Under the pieces are notes generated by a model. The model did not search any database. It saw only the letters and a program-made list of their open reading frames with translations, and had not been told where the DNA came from. From SABI01 sp963678555 (GTDB taxonomy: Bacteria > Spirochaetota > Spirochaetia > Sphaerochaetales > Sphaerochaetaceae), in NCBI GenBank assembly GCA_963678555.2, contig CAXXJA010000003.1, positions 434,001-498,000 of the forward strand: 64,000 bases of DNA. Reading direction: 5' to 3'. The position numbers and the translations under genes were made by a program. Shown in pieces: positions 25,049 through 34,715 of this stretch; the stretch's first letter is position 1; each line of letters opens with the position of its first letter.

Positions 25049-26485
25049 TCAATCACCACTATAGGCAGAGGTGCGGTCTGGGTCAAGAACCATATCTGCT
25101 TCGGGCACGGCTTCAACCGGTTCCACCAACCTCCGGATCCATTTTCCGCTTTTAATCCTCATAAGGCTGATGACGCTTTTGTAGATTTCTTCGAGTCCGA
25201 TGAGTGCGTATATGGCATAGATCGGCAGGTCGAACACAAGCGCTCCCAGAAATGCGAGGGGGACTCCTATGAACCATACTCCCGATATCTCAACGACCAT
25301 GGAGAACGTTGTATCTCCTCCCGAACGAAGTATCCCCACGACTATCATCATGGTGAGGGCTTTGACAGGAAGATAGAGCGAGAGAACCCGAAGAGAGAGT
25401 ACGCTGATATCGTACACAGATGGGGTCAGGTTGAAGGTGCTCACCATAAGAGGTGAGATCATGAAGAACATTGATCCCATGATGAGTCCCGTGGTGAAGG
25501 CGACCTTCAGGAATGTAAGCGCATAGCGCTGGGATAGTTCGATCTGGTTCTCCCCGATCTTGTTACCGATCATCACTGCTGCAGAGTTGCTGATGCCTAT
25601 CAGTACGACGAAGAACAGGTGTTCGATAGCCTGAGTCACATTGACCGAGGCTATCACCTGTGTTCCGAGTCTGGAGAAGGCGATCTTGTAGAAGGTCATG
25701 CCAAGAGACCAGAACATCTCGTTGAGAATGACCGGGAGGCATGTCCTGAAATAGGCTTTCACGTCATCTCTGTTGAATGAGAACAGCTGTGATACCGGAG
25801 CCGCAATAGCTCCTTTCCGTCTGTAGATGACCCATACGAGGATCAACACCTCAAGTACCCGTGCGATCAAGGTGGCTATCGCCGCACCCTTCACTTCAAG
25901 CCGGGGGAACCCGAAATTCCCGAGGATGAGTGCATAGTTCAGGATGATGTTCACAATCAGAGAGATCACGGAGATGTACATCGGAGTTCGAGAATCCCCG
26001 GTGGAGCGCAGTGCAGCGGAATATATCATCACCACCGCTTGGGTGAGGTAGCTGAAAGCCACTATCTTCAGGTACGAAATGCCCTGCTGGATCACAAGAG
26101 GATCATCACTGAACACCCGCATGACAGCATAGGGAAAGAAGAATGACACGGCTCCGGCGAAAAGGGCTCCCAGCAGAGCGACGGCAAGTGCAATACCCAT
26201 CGTCTTTCGTAGATGTTCGAACTGCCGTGCACCCCAGTACTGTGCAATGAAAATACCCGCTCCGCTGCTCACCCCGAAATAGAACAGCAGGATCAGAAAG
26301 AACATCTGGTTGGCAAGTCCCACTGCTGCAAGGGCAGCCTCACTTACCTGGGCGATCATGAGTGTGTCGATGAACGAGAGGCTGCTTGTGAGAAGGTTCT
26401 GGAAGATGATGGGTAGTGAGAGGTACGCGAGACGGCGTGCGAACACTTTCCCGTCAAACGCCTCCTGAGGTGGTGGGATATTCAT
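25049..26485 (-). CDS. MATE-family efflux transporter
   Basis: A 478-residue integral membrane protein with the twelve-helix, two-half MATE (NorM/DinF) plan. The first helices contain PIIFQNLLTSSLSFIDTLMI and GLANQMFFLILLFYFG. The family exports cationic drugs or other toxic compounds using sodium or proton gradients; the substrate cannot be read from the sequence. The C-terminus has a non-membrane tail of about 35 residues. Its ATG overlaps the ygiQ stop by 4 bases (ATGA), so the two are translationally coupled. Confidence 0.93.
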   Translation of the reverse strand: MNIPPPQEAFDGKVFARRLAYLSLPIIFQNLLTSSLSFIDTLMIAQVSEAALAAVGLANQMFFLILLFYFGVSSGAGIFIAQYWGARQFEHLRKTMGIALAVALLGALFAGAVSFFFPYAVMRVFSDDPLVIQQGISYLKIVAFSYLTQAVVMIYSAALRSTGDSRTPMYISVISLIVNIILNYALILGNFGFPRLEVKGAAIATLIARVLEVLILVWVIYRRKGAIAAPVSQLFSFNRDDVKAYFRTCLPVILNEMFWSLGMTFYKIAFSRLGTQVIASVNVTQAIEHLFFVVLIGISNSAAVMIGNKIGENQIELSQRYALTFLKVAFTTGLIMGSMFFMISPLMVSTFNLTPSVYDISVLSLRVLSLYLPVKALTMMIVVGILRSGGDTTFSMVVEISGVWFIGVPLAFLGALVFDLPIYAIYALIGLEEIYKSVISLMRIKSGKWIRRLVEPVEAVPEADMVLDPDRTSAYSGD

Positions 26486-28392
26486 GATCTGTTCGTTCCT
26501 GCTCCTCTTCTGCGCGTATCCTGCCTGTTGAACCCCAGCAGTTTCGGGATAAGGTTGCTCATCTGTTCGTTCCTCAGTGCTTCCATGACAAGTTTCCTGT
26601 TCTGGGGAAGGTGGAAATGAAGCAGGGCCCTCTGCATGTTCCGTTCCCGTCCCTTCGGCACATATACCTCTCTCATCGTATCTGCATCGAGTCCGGGTCT
26701 CGGATCGAGTCCGGTATAGTACATGCAGGTGGCAACGGTGCCGGGCGTGGGGTAAAAGAGCTGTACCTGCTCGGGAATGAAATGGGTCTTCTTGAGATAG
26801 AATGCCAGTTCAATCGCATCCTTCATAGTTGTTCCCGGATGTGCGGCAATCAGATAGGGAATACAGTACTGTTCCTTTCCCGCCTGCTCTGTCGCCTGAC
26901 GGAACAGCTGTGTGAATTCCTCATAGGAGCCCCTGTCGGGTTTCCCCATCGCCTGCAGAGCTCCTTGTGCGATGTGTTCAGGAGCGACACGGAGCTGTCC
27001 GCTTACATGGTGGGTAACCAGTTCCTTCATGAACGTCCCGCGAGTGCGTGCGTCGGCCTTTGAAAGGAGATAGTCGTAGCGGATACCCGAGCGGATGAAG
27101 ACCCGCTTGACGCCCTCAAGGCTGCGCAGGGCTCTGAGTTTTTCCAGGTAGGATGCATGGCTATCGGTAAGCTCTCTGCAGGCAGTGGGGTAGAGGCAGA
27201 ATCTTTTGGTGCAGGGGCCGCTTTTCTTCTGCTTCTCACACGCAATCTCCTGGAAATTTGCTGTCGGTCCGCCAACATCGCTGATGATGCCCTTAAAATC
27301 AGGATGCTCTATCATACTCTCTGCTTCACGAACTAGAGAGGCCGTCGAACGGGGAGATATGATACGTCCCTGGTGACTGGTTATGGCGCAGAAGGAACAG
27401 GATCCGAAACACCCTCTGTTGCTCGTCAGAGAGAAGCGCACTTCATGCAGTGCGGGAATATCAAAGCCCTTGTAGCGTGGATGGGGATTTCTGAGGTACG
27501 GCAGTTCCTGAACGTAGTCGAACTCTTCTTCAGTCAACGGTCTCATGGGCGGTTGTACTGCGATATAGGAATCGTTGTGTCTCTGTACGAGCACTGCAGG
27601 GTTAAAGGGATTCTCATGAAGCATCACCGTCCGGAAACTTTTCGCGTAGGAACGCTTTCCTGACTGAGTAGGCTGATTACTCTTTCTGTCTCTTTCACTG
27701 ACCGTTTCATAGCTGTCAAGGTGGATGATCTTCTTCCCCTCACTGAAGGTTTCGAAATCCCTCTCTCTGATGATGGATGCTGTTCCTGCAATGGTATTGA
27801 TCTCTTTGATCGATTCACCTCTGCTGAGTCTTTCGAGGATTTCCTGAACCTGCAGTTCTCCCATGCCGTAGATGAGAAGATCAGCTTTGGTGTCAAGGAG
27901 GATGCTCCTTCTCACCAGGTCACTCCAGTAATCGTAGTGCGCGAACTTCCTCAGAGATGCTTCGATCCCACCGATGATGATCGGTGTCTCTTTTCCGAAC
28001 GCCTGCTTCGCGCGAGCGGTATACGGGATAAGCGCCCTGTCGGGGCGGTAACCGCTCTTTCCTCCCGGAGAATAGGGGTCATCGTTACGCCTTTTCTTAT
28101 CTGCCGTGTAGTGGAGGACCATCGAATCGATATTGCCTCCACTGATCATGCAGCACAGTCTCGGCTTCCCGAGAACAAGAAAATCCTCAAGGCTGTTCAC
28201 ATCCGGCTGAGGTATGATCCCCACCGAGTATCCGAGGGACTGCATCCAGCGTCCGAGAATCGCGGCGGCAAAGGAAGGATGGTCTACATAGGCGTCACCT
28301 GATATGAAAATGACATCAAACTGCTCTATACGGGCATCAATCATTTCCTGAGTGGTCGTTGGTATGTATGGTATCTCCGTGCGATGTGGCAC
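26482..28392 (-). CDS. YgiQ-family radical SAM protein (UPF0313)
   Basis: A 636-residue radical SAM protein of the YgiQ family. The [4Fe-4S] cluster motif CxxxCxxC is GCFGSCSFCAITSHQGR. The N-terminal third is the family-specific domain (IPTTTQEMIDARIEQFDVI) with IIGGIEASLRKFAHYDYWSD. The biochemical function of YgiQ is unknown. I place the start at the GTG at 28392, which has AAGGAG seven bases upstream; the 45 residues before it look non-coding. It heads the operon with the MATE transporter, nagA and pepD. Confidence 0.93.
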   Translation of the reverse strand: MPHRTEIPYIPTTTQEMIDARIEQFDVIFISGDAYVDHPSFAAAILGRWMQSLGYSVGIIPQPDVNSLEDFLVLGKPRLCCMISGGNIDSMVLHYTADKKRRNDDPYSPGGKSGYRPDRALIPYTARAKQAFGKETPIIIGGIEASLRKFAHYDYWSDLVRRSILLDTKADLLIYGMGELQVQEILERLSRGESIKEINTIAGTASIIRERDFETFSEGKKIIHLDSYETVSERDRKSNQPTQSGKRSYAKSFRTVMLHENPFNPAVLVQRHNDSYIAVQPPMRPLTEEEFDYVQELPYLRNPHPRYKGFDIPALHEVRFSLTSNRGCFGSCSFCAITSHQGRIISPRSTASLVREAESMIEHPDFKGIISDVGGPTANFQEIACEKQKKSGPCTKRFCLYPTACRELTDSHASYLEKLRALRSLEGVKRVFIRSGIRYDYLLSKADARTRGTFMKELVTHHVSGQLRVAPEHIAQGALQAMGKPDRGSYEEFTQLFRQATEQAGKEQYCIPYLIAAHPGTTMKDAIELAFYLKKTHFIPEQVQLFYPTPGTVATCMYYTGLDPRPGLDADTMREVYVPKGRERNMQRALLHFHLPQNRKLVMEALRNEQMSNLIPKLLGFNRQDTRRRGAGTNRS

Positions 28393-28516
28393 TGCATAAC
28401 TCCTTTGCAGAGAGATAGTATACCAAGGAAGGTCTGGAGTAATCCATACCGAAATCAGTGTGTATCGTCTGTTTTTCCTACTATCCGCAATGGTCGGTAT
28501 CGGGTATCTTTCCTGT

Positions 28517-29737
28517 ATGAAAAACACGAAAGGGGGATGGAAGCGGGATATACTCGTCTTCCTGATCTCTCAGAACCTGTCACTGTTCGGTTCCTCGCTC
28601 GTACAGTATGCGATCACCTGGCATATCACCCTGACGACCCAGTCCGGGACGATGATGGCTCTGGCAATCATATGCGGGTTTGTTCCTTCGTTCTTCATCT
28701 CTCCCCTCGGAGGAGTCTGGGCAGACAGGTACGACAGGAAACGTCTCATTGTTCTCAGTGACGGTGCGATTGCCGTCACGACACTCATCGTGGCTGTACT
28801 GTACACCATAGGACGAGGGTCGATACCACTGCTGCTTGCCGCGATGGCGGTGAGAGCTCTCGGTGCCGGGGTTCAGGTTCCTGCCGTCAATGCGATGATT
28901 CCCGACATTGTCCCTGAAGCAGAGTTGCTTCGGATAAACGGTATCACGGGTTCTGTGAGAGCTGTCGTGAATATTGCGACTCCCGCTCTCAGTGCGTTCC
29001 TTCTTTCTGTGGCTCCCTTCGCCTCCCTGTTCTATATTGATGTGGTGACTGCCGCGATCGCAATATTCCTGATGGCCACGGTGCTTCAGGTTACCCGTCC
29101 TCCGCATGAAGATTCGCACTCGGGTTCTCAGCTCGCTGAGATCAGGCAGGGGCTTATCTATATCAGAAACCATACGCTGATACGAACTCTGTTCATCTAT
29201 ATCGCACTGTTTTATGCTCTGATCTCTCCTCTGGCCTTCCTCACTCCGCTGCAGGTTTCCCGTACATTCGGAAACGATGTATGGCGTCTGGGAACACTCG
29301 AAGTGATCTTCGGTGCCGGCATGATCCTCGGGGGAGTCCTTATCGCCGGAGTCCTTCATACGAAGAAGCCTCTTCATATCCTTCTGTCCAGCATGGTGAT
29401 CTTCACGGTCACCACAGCATATCTAGCACTGATTGGGAACTTCTTCCTCTACATTGCAGGAATCTTCATCAGCGGAATTGCCCTGCCGCTCTACAATTCC
29501 CCATTCATCACCATCATCCAGAAGGAAGCTGATCCCCGTGTGGTCGGGAGGGTTTTCTCCGTTGAGATGATGATCAGCAGCGCATGTATGCCACTTTCCA
29601 TGCTCCTGTTCGGTCCTCTGTCCGATATCATCTCGGTTGAACTGATCCTTATGATCACCAGCATTGCGATGGGCATGATGAGTGTGAGTATGATAGCGAG
29701 TCGATCACTGAGATCTCCCTCCCGTTCTCAGCTCTGA
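28517..29737 (+). CDS. MFS transporter, MFS_3/macrolide-efflux-like
   Basis: A 406-residue permease with about twelve hydrophobic helices. The motif between helices 2 and 3 is GGVWADRYDRKRLIVLSD, the major facilitator motif A variant seen in MefA and EntS exporters. The substrate is not evident; exporters of this subfamily move macrolides or siderophores. The ATG at 28517 (MKNTKGGWKRDI) has no Shine-Dalgarno; a TATCTT hexamer ends six bases upstream but no -35 is visible. It diverges from ygiQ and is followed by a lipid kinase with its own promoter. Confidence 0.9.
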   Translation: MKNTKGGWKRDILVFLISQNLSLFGSSLVQYAITWHITLTTQSGTMMALAIICGFVPSFFISPLGGVWADRYDRKRLIVLSDGAIAVTTLIVAVLYTIGRGSIPLLLAAMAVRALGAGVQVPAVNAMIPDIVPEAELLRINGITGSVRAVVNIATPALSAFLLSVAPFASLFYIDVVTAAIAIFLMATVLQVTRPPHEDSHSGSQLAEIRQGLIYIRNHTLIRTLFIYIALFYALISPLAFLTPLQVSRTFGNDVWRLGTLEVIFGAGMILGGVLIAGVLHTKKPLHILLSSMVIFTVTTAYLALIGNFFLYIAGIFISGIALPLYNSPFITIIQKEADPRVVGRVFSVEMMISSACMPLSMLLFGPLSDIISVELILMITSIAMGMMSVSMIASRSLRSPSRSQL

Positions 29738-29752
29738 TACTGCTGAATTTCG

Positions 29753-29781
29753 TTGAATTGTATACTTTCTCCCCGTATAAT
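29753..29781 (+). promoter_or_regulatory. Promoter for the lipid kinase gene
   Basis: TTGAAT (29753-29758), a 17-base spacer and a perfect TATAAT (29776-29781). Transcription from here would give a leader of about 32 nt before the ATG at 29820, and excludes the in-frame ATG at 29784 as the translation start. Confidence 0.7.
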
Positions 29782-29819
29782 GCATGCATAGGTTCGGATA
29801 TACAAAGAGGATACGTCTC

Positions 29820-30785
29820 ATGAAAGAACGTGGTTGTGCAGGACGCATATGCATTATTTTGAATCCGCATGCTGATAAGGGCGGTGCAGAGAAACGGAGA
29901 TCACAGATAGAGGATGCCTGTAATGACCGCAAGCTTGACTATGTGATCATGGAGACTCATGCCGGCAGGGATGCCATAGGGTTCGCCTGCTCTGCGGTGC
30001 ATAACGGATTCGATATCATCGTTGCAGCAGGTGGTGACGGAACGGCTAATGAGGTTCTTGACGGCATGGTGCGAGGGATCAGAGAATGCGGACTGACCCC
30101 TGAAACCTCCCCCTGCCTGGGAATTCTTCCCATCGGACGTGGAAATGATTTCGCCTGGGTGACAGGTATTCCCGATACCGTTGATGCCGCGGTTGCTCTC
30201 ATAGCCTCTGGAACTGCTTCCTTGACAGATTACGGTGAACTGAGAGGAGGGGCCTTTCCCCAGGGGAGATGTTTTCTCAACGGGGTAGGGATCGGGTTCG
30301 AGCCTACGGTGAACTATATAGCCTCTGATTTCAAACATGTGAGCGGCATGCTCAGCTATGTGCTTGCTCTTATCAAGGTGATGATGAATTACCCGAAGGC
30401 CGCAAAACTCAACGTGCTACTTGACAGCAGTGATACAATCGAAATGAATACTCAGCAGATGTCAATCTGTAACGGGAGAAGGATGGGTGCGGCTTTCATC
30501 ATGGCCCCTCAGGCGGTGGTAGATGATGGGCTGTTGGATGTAGTGTATGCAAACAGACCTGTGGGTCTTTTTCGGATCCTCAGTCTGGTTTTGAGATTCT
30601 TCAAGGGAACTCAGCTGTCCACACCCTATTTTTCGATGCAGCGGGTGAGGAGTCTGCGTATTAGGGATGAGGAGTCCGGTATCGTCTGTCATGCTGATGG
30701 CGAGGAGGTATCGAGAGGATGTGGAGAAATCAGTATTGAAATCTTCCCGAAGGGGTTGAATTGTATACGAAAACAGCAGACATGA
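29820..30785 (+). CDS. Diacylglycerol/lipid kinase, DagK-YegS family
   Basis: A 321-residue lipid kinase. The catalytic nucleotide loop is AAGGDGTANEVLDGMV (about residues 58-73), followed by the conserved LPIGRGNDFAW (about 98-108). The C-terminal beta-sandwich domain is present (MSICNGRRMGAAFIMAPQA, DDGLLDVVY). Such enzymes phosphorylate diacylglycerol or related lipids and recycle membrane phospholipid intermediates. A promoter lies upstream, so it is probably read separately from the MFS gene. It has an AGAGGA site nine bases before the ATG. Confidence 0.92.
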   Translation: MKERGCAGRICIILNPHADKGGAEKRRSQIEDACNDRKLDYVIMETHAGRDAIGFACSAVHNGFDIIVAAGGDGTANEVLDGMVRGIRECGLTPETSPCLGILPIGRGNDFAWVTGIPDTVDAAVALIASGTASLTDYGELRGGAFPQGRCFLNGVGIGFEPTVNYIASDFKHVSGMLSYVLALIKVMMNYPKAAKLNVLLDSSDTIEMNTQQMSICNGRRMGAAFIMAPQAVVDDGLLDVVYANRPVGLFRILSLVLRFFKGTQLSTPYFSMQRVRSLRIRDEESGIVCHADGEEVSRGCGEISIEIFPKGLNCIRKQQT

Positions 30786-30786
30786 T

Positions 30787-30815
30787 TTGACGATGTGCTT
30801 AATAGATAGTATTCT
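30787..30815 (+). promoter_or_regulatory. Promoter for the glycosidase gene
   Basis: TTGACG (30787-30792), 17 bases and TATTCT (30810-30815). The leader would be about 45 nt and ends with AGGAG before the TTG start codon at 30866. Confidence 0.5.
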
Positions 30816-30865
30816 ATAGATTGCGCGTTTTATGTGTATATTGGAAAGATAAGTAGGAGTTTCCT

Positions 30866-32287
30866 TTGATAAAAGATACGGTCCCCGCAGTACATTTTTA
30901 CGATCAGGATTTCGTAGATATCTATGATAGAACCTGGGTATGGATAGATGAGAACTGGAAGGTCGGGGCAAAAGACAGCCTCATCCCCGGTGGGTATCTG
31001 ACGTATCCGGGCCAGAAGACATTCAATCAGAACGAAGCTGCGATGTCTGCCCTGTTCCTGATGTACAGCAACCAGACATATTCACCCTTTCCTCTGATTG
31101 ACTTCTTCTATTCGCGTCAGGAAGAGAATGGTGCGATCCGAAGCGATTATGATATGGAGAGCGGGCAGCCTGTCTTCACCGAAGGTAATCCCGAGGGGAT
31201 AACAGCACCGCTGTTCGCCTATATGGAATACAATTTCTATCACAAGATCGGCAACAAGAAAAGGCTGAAGGATGTTGTGCCGGTACTTGAAAAACAGTTC
31301 GACTGGTACAAGGCTACCTGTCTCAGAGAGAACGGGCTGTACAGCACTGCGATGAGTGCCTGTTCAACGGGAAATGTGAACAGGGAGGAGACGGTCTACC
31401 CGATCGACTTCAATGCTCAGCTTGCCGTCAACGCCCTGTACCTCTCTGCCATCGGTGATACCCTGAACGACAAGGAGCTCTCCTTCCGGTACAAGAGACT
31501 CTATTTCTCTCTGAAGACGAGAATCAATGCACTGATGTGGGACCCTGAGGAGGGTTTCTACTACGACCTAGATGCTTCAGAGGAACGGATCCCCAGGAAA
31601 CTGATCAGTGCCTATTGGACGCTGCTCGCGGAAATCCCCAATGAGGAGAAGGCTGACGGGTTCATCGCTCATCTGAGTGACCCCGAACAGTTCGGTACTG
31701 ACAATCCGTTCCCGACGATAGCGGTGAGTGACCCGGACTTCTCCGTGGACGGAGATGGTTTCAACGGTGGTGTCATCCCGTTCTACACCTTTATGGTCGT
31801 AAAGGGACTTGAACTCTACAAACGCTTTGAATATGCGCGGGAGATCTCGTTGAGACATCTTTACTTCATCCTGGACACCCTTCACCCCGACGGGGAGGAG
31901 ACGGGAGATGTGTTTGAGGCCTACCTTCCCGACAGAGAGGGAATGAGTATCTCATCGGATCCCGAGTTTCCCAGGAGACGTTTTCTTCCGATGCTTGGAC
32001 TGATCTCGGTTACCCTGATGATCGAGGATATCATAGGGCTCGTCATATCTCTGCCGAGAAAGACGGTGGACTGGACGATGACGACTCTTGAAGTGATGGG
32101 AATAGAAGGTCTTTCTCTGAAGCGGAATATGATCACTATCCTGAGCAACAAGCAGTCCCGTGGTTGGGAGATCAGGCTTGAATCGGAGAAGCTGTATTAC
32201 TTCACGATCATGATTCTCGATGAAAAGAAGAAGAAAACACTTCCTATTCCTTCCGGTAAGTGTTCGATGTTGATAGACAAGCTGTAA
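30866..32287 (+). CDS. (alpha/alpha)6-barrel glycoside hydrolase, GH63/GH37-like
   Basis: A 473-residue protein with the trehalase/MOGS-like six-hairpin toroid pattern: an acidic catalytic region around FSVDGDGFNGGVIPFYTFMV, the substrate-strand PIDFNAQLAVNALYLS, and MWDPEEGFYYDLD. Relatives hydrolyse trehalose, glucosylglycerate, mannosylglycerate or oligosaccharides. No signal peptide is visible, so it should act on cytoplasmic sugar or compatible-solute conjugates; the exact substrate is not clear. The start is a TTG with AGGAG at proper spacing. It stands between a lipid kinase and a TerB-DnaJ protein. Confidence 0.8.
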   Translation: MIKDTVPAVHFYDQDFVDIYDRTWVWIDENWKVGAKDSLIPGGYLTYPGQKTFNQNEAAMSALFLMYSNQTYSPFPLIDFFYSRQEENGAIRSDYDMESGQPVFTEGNPEGITAPLFAYMEYNFYHKIGNKKRLKDVVPVLEKQFDWYKATCLRENGLYSTAMSACSTGNVNREETVYPIDFNAQLAVNALYLSAIGDTLNDKELSFRYKRLYFSLKTRINALMWDPEEGFYYDLDASEERIPRKLISAYWTLLAEIPNEEKADGFIAHLSDPEQFGTDNPFPTIAVSDPDFSVDGDGFNGGVIPFYTFMVVKGLELYKRFEYAREISLRHLYFILDTLHPDGEETGDVFEAYLPDREGMSISSDPEFPRRRFLPMLGLISVTLMIEDIIGLVISLPRKTVDWTMTTLEVMGIEGLSLKRNMITILSNKQSRGWEIRLESEKLYYFTIMILDEKKKKTLPIPSGKCSMLIDKL

Positions 32288-32302
32288 AGAGGAACGTTAG
32301 GT

Positions 32303-33073
32303 ATGGCCTGGTTAGGAAAGATAGTTGGAGGGACCATGGGTCTCTTCCTCGGCGGTCCTCTTGGACTTATCGCCGGAATCGCATTCGGAAACCTGTTTGA
32401 CTCCTCTTCGCGGTCAAGTTCATTCACCGAGGGGTATTCGGAATTCACCCAGACTGATCAGACGAAGATGGTCTTCTTCGTGGGAGCCTTCTCGATGCTG
32501 GCCAAGATAGCCACTGCTGACGGGTCAATGGTTCAGCAGGAGAGACAGAAGGTGGAGGAGTTCATCACACAGGATCTGAAGCTCAACCTCTCCGAGAGGG
32601 AGGCTGCCGTGCGCGTGTTCAATGCCGCTCTTTCGAACCACAGTACGACTTTCGATCAGTTCGCTTCTCAGTTCTATCAGAATTTCTCATCAGAGCGGTC
32701 ACTTATCGAACTGATGATGGATGTCCTTGTCCGGGTCGCTGCCGCTGACGGGACGATCAGCACAGCTGAGATGAACCATATCAATAGCGCTGCCCGTCTG
32801 TTCAACATTTCCCGTTCGATGCTTGATGCCATCATACGTCAGTACAGCTCCTCAGCTGCTGCACCGTCGAAGGCTTATTCGGTTCTCAACCTCACTCCCG
32901 ACGCAACCGATGCGGAAGTGAAGAAGGCATACCGGAAGATGAGTATTGAGTTCCACCCCGACACAGTCGCCTCCAAGGGGTTGCCCGAGGAGTTCACCCG
33001 ATTCGCCACTGAGAAGTTCAGGGCAATCAGTGAGGCCTATGAGGCAATCAAGAAAGAACGGAACATGAACTAG
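32303..33073 (+). CDS. DjlA-like TerB and J-domain protein
   Basis: A 256-residue protein with three parts: a glycine-rich hydrophobic N-terminus (about 5-32, GGTMGLFLGGPLGLIAGI) that probably inserts in the membrane, a central TerB-like helical domain (about 50-175, with KIATADGS and VAAADGTIS repeats), and a C-terminal J domain (about 188-250) with the essential HPD motif in FHPDTVAS. This is the layout of DjlA, which stimulates DnaK at the inner membrane. GAGGAA precedes the ATG. It follows the glycosidase by 15 bp and may share its transcript. Confidence 0.9.
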   Translation: MAWLGKIVGGTMGLFLGGPLGLIAGIAFGNLFDSSSRSSSFTEGYSEFTQTDQTKMVFFVGAFSMLAKIATADGSMVQQERQKVEEFITQDLKLNLSEREAAVRVFNAALSNHSTTFDQFASQFYQNFSSERSLIELMMDVLVRVAAADGTISTAEMNHINSAARLFNISRSMLDAIIRQYSSSAAAPSKAYSVLNLTPDATDAEVKKAYRKMSIEFHPDTVASKGLPEEFTRFATEKFRAISEAYEAIKKERNMN

Positions 33074-33456
33074 TCGATAGAGATCTGTATACCCTGCAGA
33101 CTTGCCGGGATTGGTTTCTGAATGATGCGCGGCCATGGAGAGGGGAGGCGGCATATGATTGTATGCAATGCCTGTGGGAACTGCTGTCTCCCTTCAGAAC
33201 ATGTTTACCGAAGATATCCATATCATGATCGATTTCTCTCTTGATGTTCTTACGGTTGCCTCTGCGGGTTGTGAAGCCACGATCTATGCGGTTTTACCAG
33301 CAATTGAACTATCTTATGACATGAATTTTCTGTCCCTGTGAAGGAATTAGAATGATTGACTTATAATTCTTTTTTACATACATTTATAAATGTCATATGA
33401 TGAGGGGTAAGGCGTATGAGGTATCCCTGCATTGTATGCATACAGTATGATATACT
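33074..33456. other. 383-bp intergenic region
   Basis: No coding frame here is convincing. The last 100 bp are AT-rich and hold two perfect palindromes: ACATTTATAAATGT (33380-33393) and TGTATGCATACA (33433-33444), both plausible protein-binding sites upstream of the secreted-protein gene. A TATACT hexamer ends directly before the ATG at 33457. Confidence 0.5.
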
Positions 33457-34671
33457 ATGAATATGTTGAAACGGTTGTATACAGTTCTTCTTCTCCTTGC
33501 AATTCTTCCGCTGACTTCAATGTCAGCCAATTCACTGGTTTATGAAACAGCAACGGGCTCGCTTGTCGGTTTGGTCCTAGATAAGAGCCATTCCAATAAT
33601 AATCCTGAGGTGAATCCTTTAGACATACAGAACTACGTCTACGTAAACAACCTGAGCAATACTGACGGACATCTTGGACGGTATCTGTATCAGGGGGATC
33701 CTGTCACACTCACAGTGAATCAGATCAGCACTGTGCCTTCGGGGGTGAGTAACCCCAGATTCTTCTATACGTTCGTAGCCTATGATGGTTCGCTCTATCC
33801 ATTTTCCTGGAAGGAGTACTTCCTTGTTTTTCGGATGCGGGGTGAAAGACATGACTCAGGTCAGGATGACTTTATGGGGGTGAACGTCATCATAGAGCAA
33901 TCGGGTGATCAGCTTACTATTCCCTTCGGTGCTGGTAGCGAGACGGTCGCCACGGGAGAACAGGGGTATGATGAAGAAGGGAACCAGGGTGTGTATGATG
34001 GAAGCAATGAGTATATCTACCGCTATCCATATCGGTATATCTCTGTAGATGTTACAGTTGTGAGAACGACAAGAGAGAATGATCTGAGCGGGTATTTTAC
34101 ACGATATTTTTATTCTTCGACAATTCAGATTGCGGGCAACGGGGTGAGTAACTTCCTTTCCTACGAAGGGGAGGTGCGAAATCTGGGATGGTGGAGTAGT
34201 ACTAACCCCGATTCTTTTTCCTTCGGCATAGAGCGTGTTGCACCCGAGTATATCCCGTTCACCGATCTTATCAACAAGACGACCCTCAGCAACAGTTACC
34301 TTGCCGGCTATGTGAGTTACAACTCTTCGGACACTTCAGGAACGGTGGGCTTCTTCTCCGACCCGGCCGGGACCGTGACCGATTTCATGTTTTACTCAAC
34401 AGTGTCAGGGATACCGGTAACGATACCCTATCATGTGATCTTCGATCCTGTGATAAGCGGGAATGCCAGTTCTCCTTCCATTGTCTCCAACTCGAACAAT
34501 ATGTTCTCTACGGAGTACCGCAGGGTGTCCTCCGTTATCGACAATTCCCGAAATAGAGAAAATGTTCTCACGGGAGACATCCGGATTATTCTGAACCCGG
34601 GGCTGTCTGCCGTGAGTTTCCCCGCGGCGACCTATTCATCGACCATTTACGCCATCTTCACTGCCGAATAG
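33457..34671 (+). CDS. Secreted protein of unknown function
   Basis: A 404-residue protein with a clear signal peptide (basic MLKRL, then LLLLAILPLTSMSANS, likely cleaved near residue 24). The mature part is rich in Ser, Tyr, Val, Asn and Thr, with alternating patterns that suggest beta-sheet folding. There are no transmembrane segments and no cysteines that I can see. The C-terminus TGDIRIILNPGLSAVSFPAA is followed by a strand ending TIYAIFTAE, reminiscent of pilin-like or coat-like beta proteins and of the smaller secreted protein at 51.7 kb. No family is recognised. The first ATG directly abuts a TATACT; the second at 33463 would be the start if the mRNA is leaderless. Confidence 0.8.
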   Translation: MNMLKRLYTVLLLLAILPLTSMSANSLVYETATGSLVGLVLDKSHSNNNPEVNPLDIQNYVYVNNLSNTDGHLGRYLYQGDPVTLTVNQISTVPSGVSNPRFFYTFVAYDGSLYPFSWKEYFLVFRMRGERHDSGQDDFMGVNVIIEQSGDQLTIPFGAGSETVATGEQGYDEEGNQGVYDGSNEYIYRYPYRYISVDVTVVRTTRENDLSGYFTRYFYSSTIQIAGNGVSNFLSYEGEVRNLGWWSSTNPDSFSFGIERVAPEYIPFTDLINKTTLSNSYLAGYVSYNSSDTSGTVGFFSDPAGTVTDFMFYSTVSGIPVTIPYHVIFDPVISGNASSPSIVSNSNNMFSTEYRRVSSVIDNSRNRENVLTGDIRIILNPGLSAVSFPAATYSSTIYAIFTAE

Positions 34672-34715
34672 GCGGTGAGTGGCTGAACGCCAGTTCAGAT
34701 CCTTACCTGACTTCA

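Noticed and set aside
33159..33341. 60-codon frame in the gap before the secreted protein
   Set aside because: Short, without a ribosome site, and unlike known proteins.
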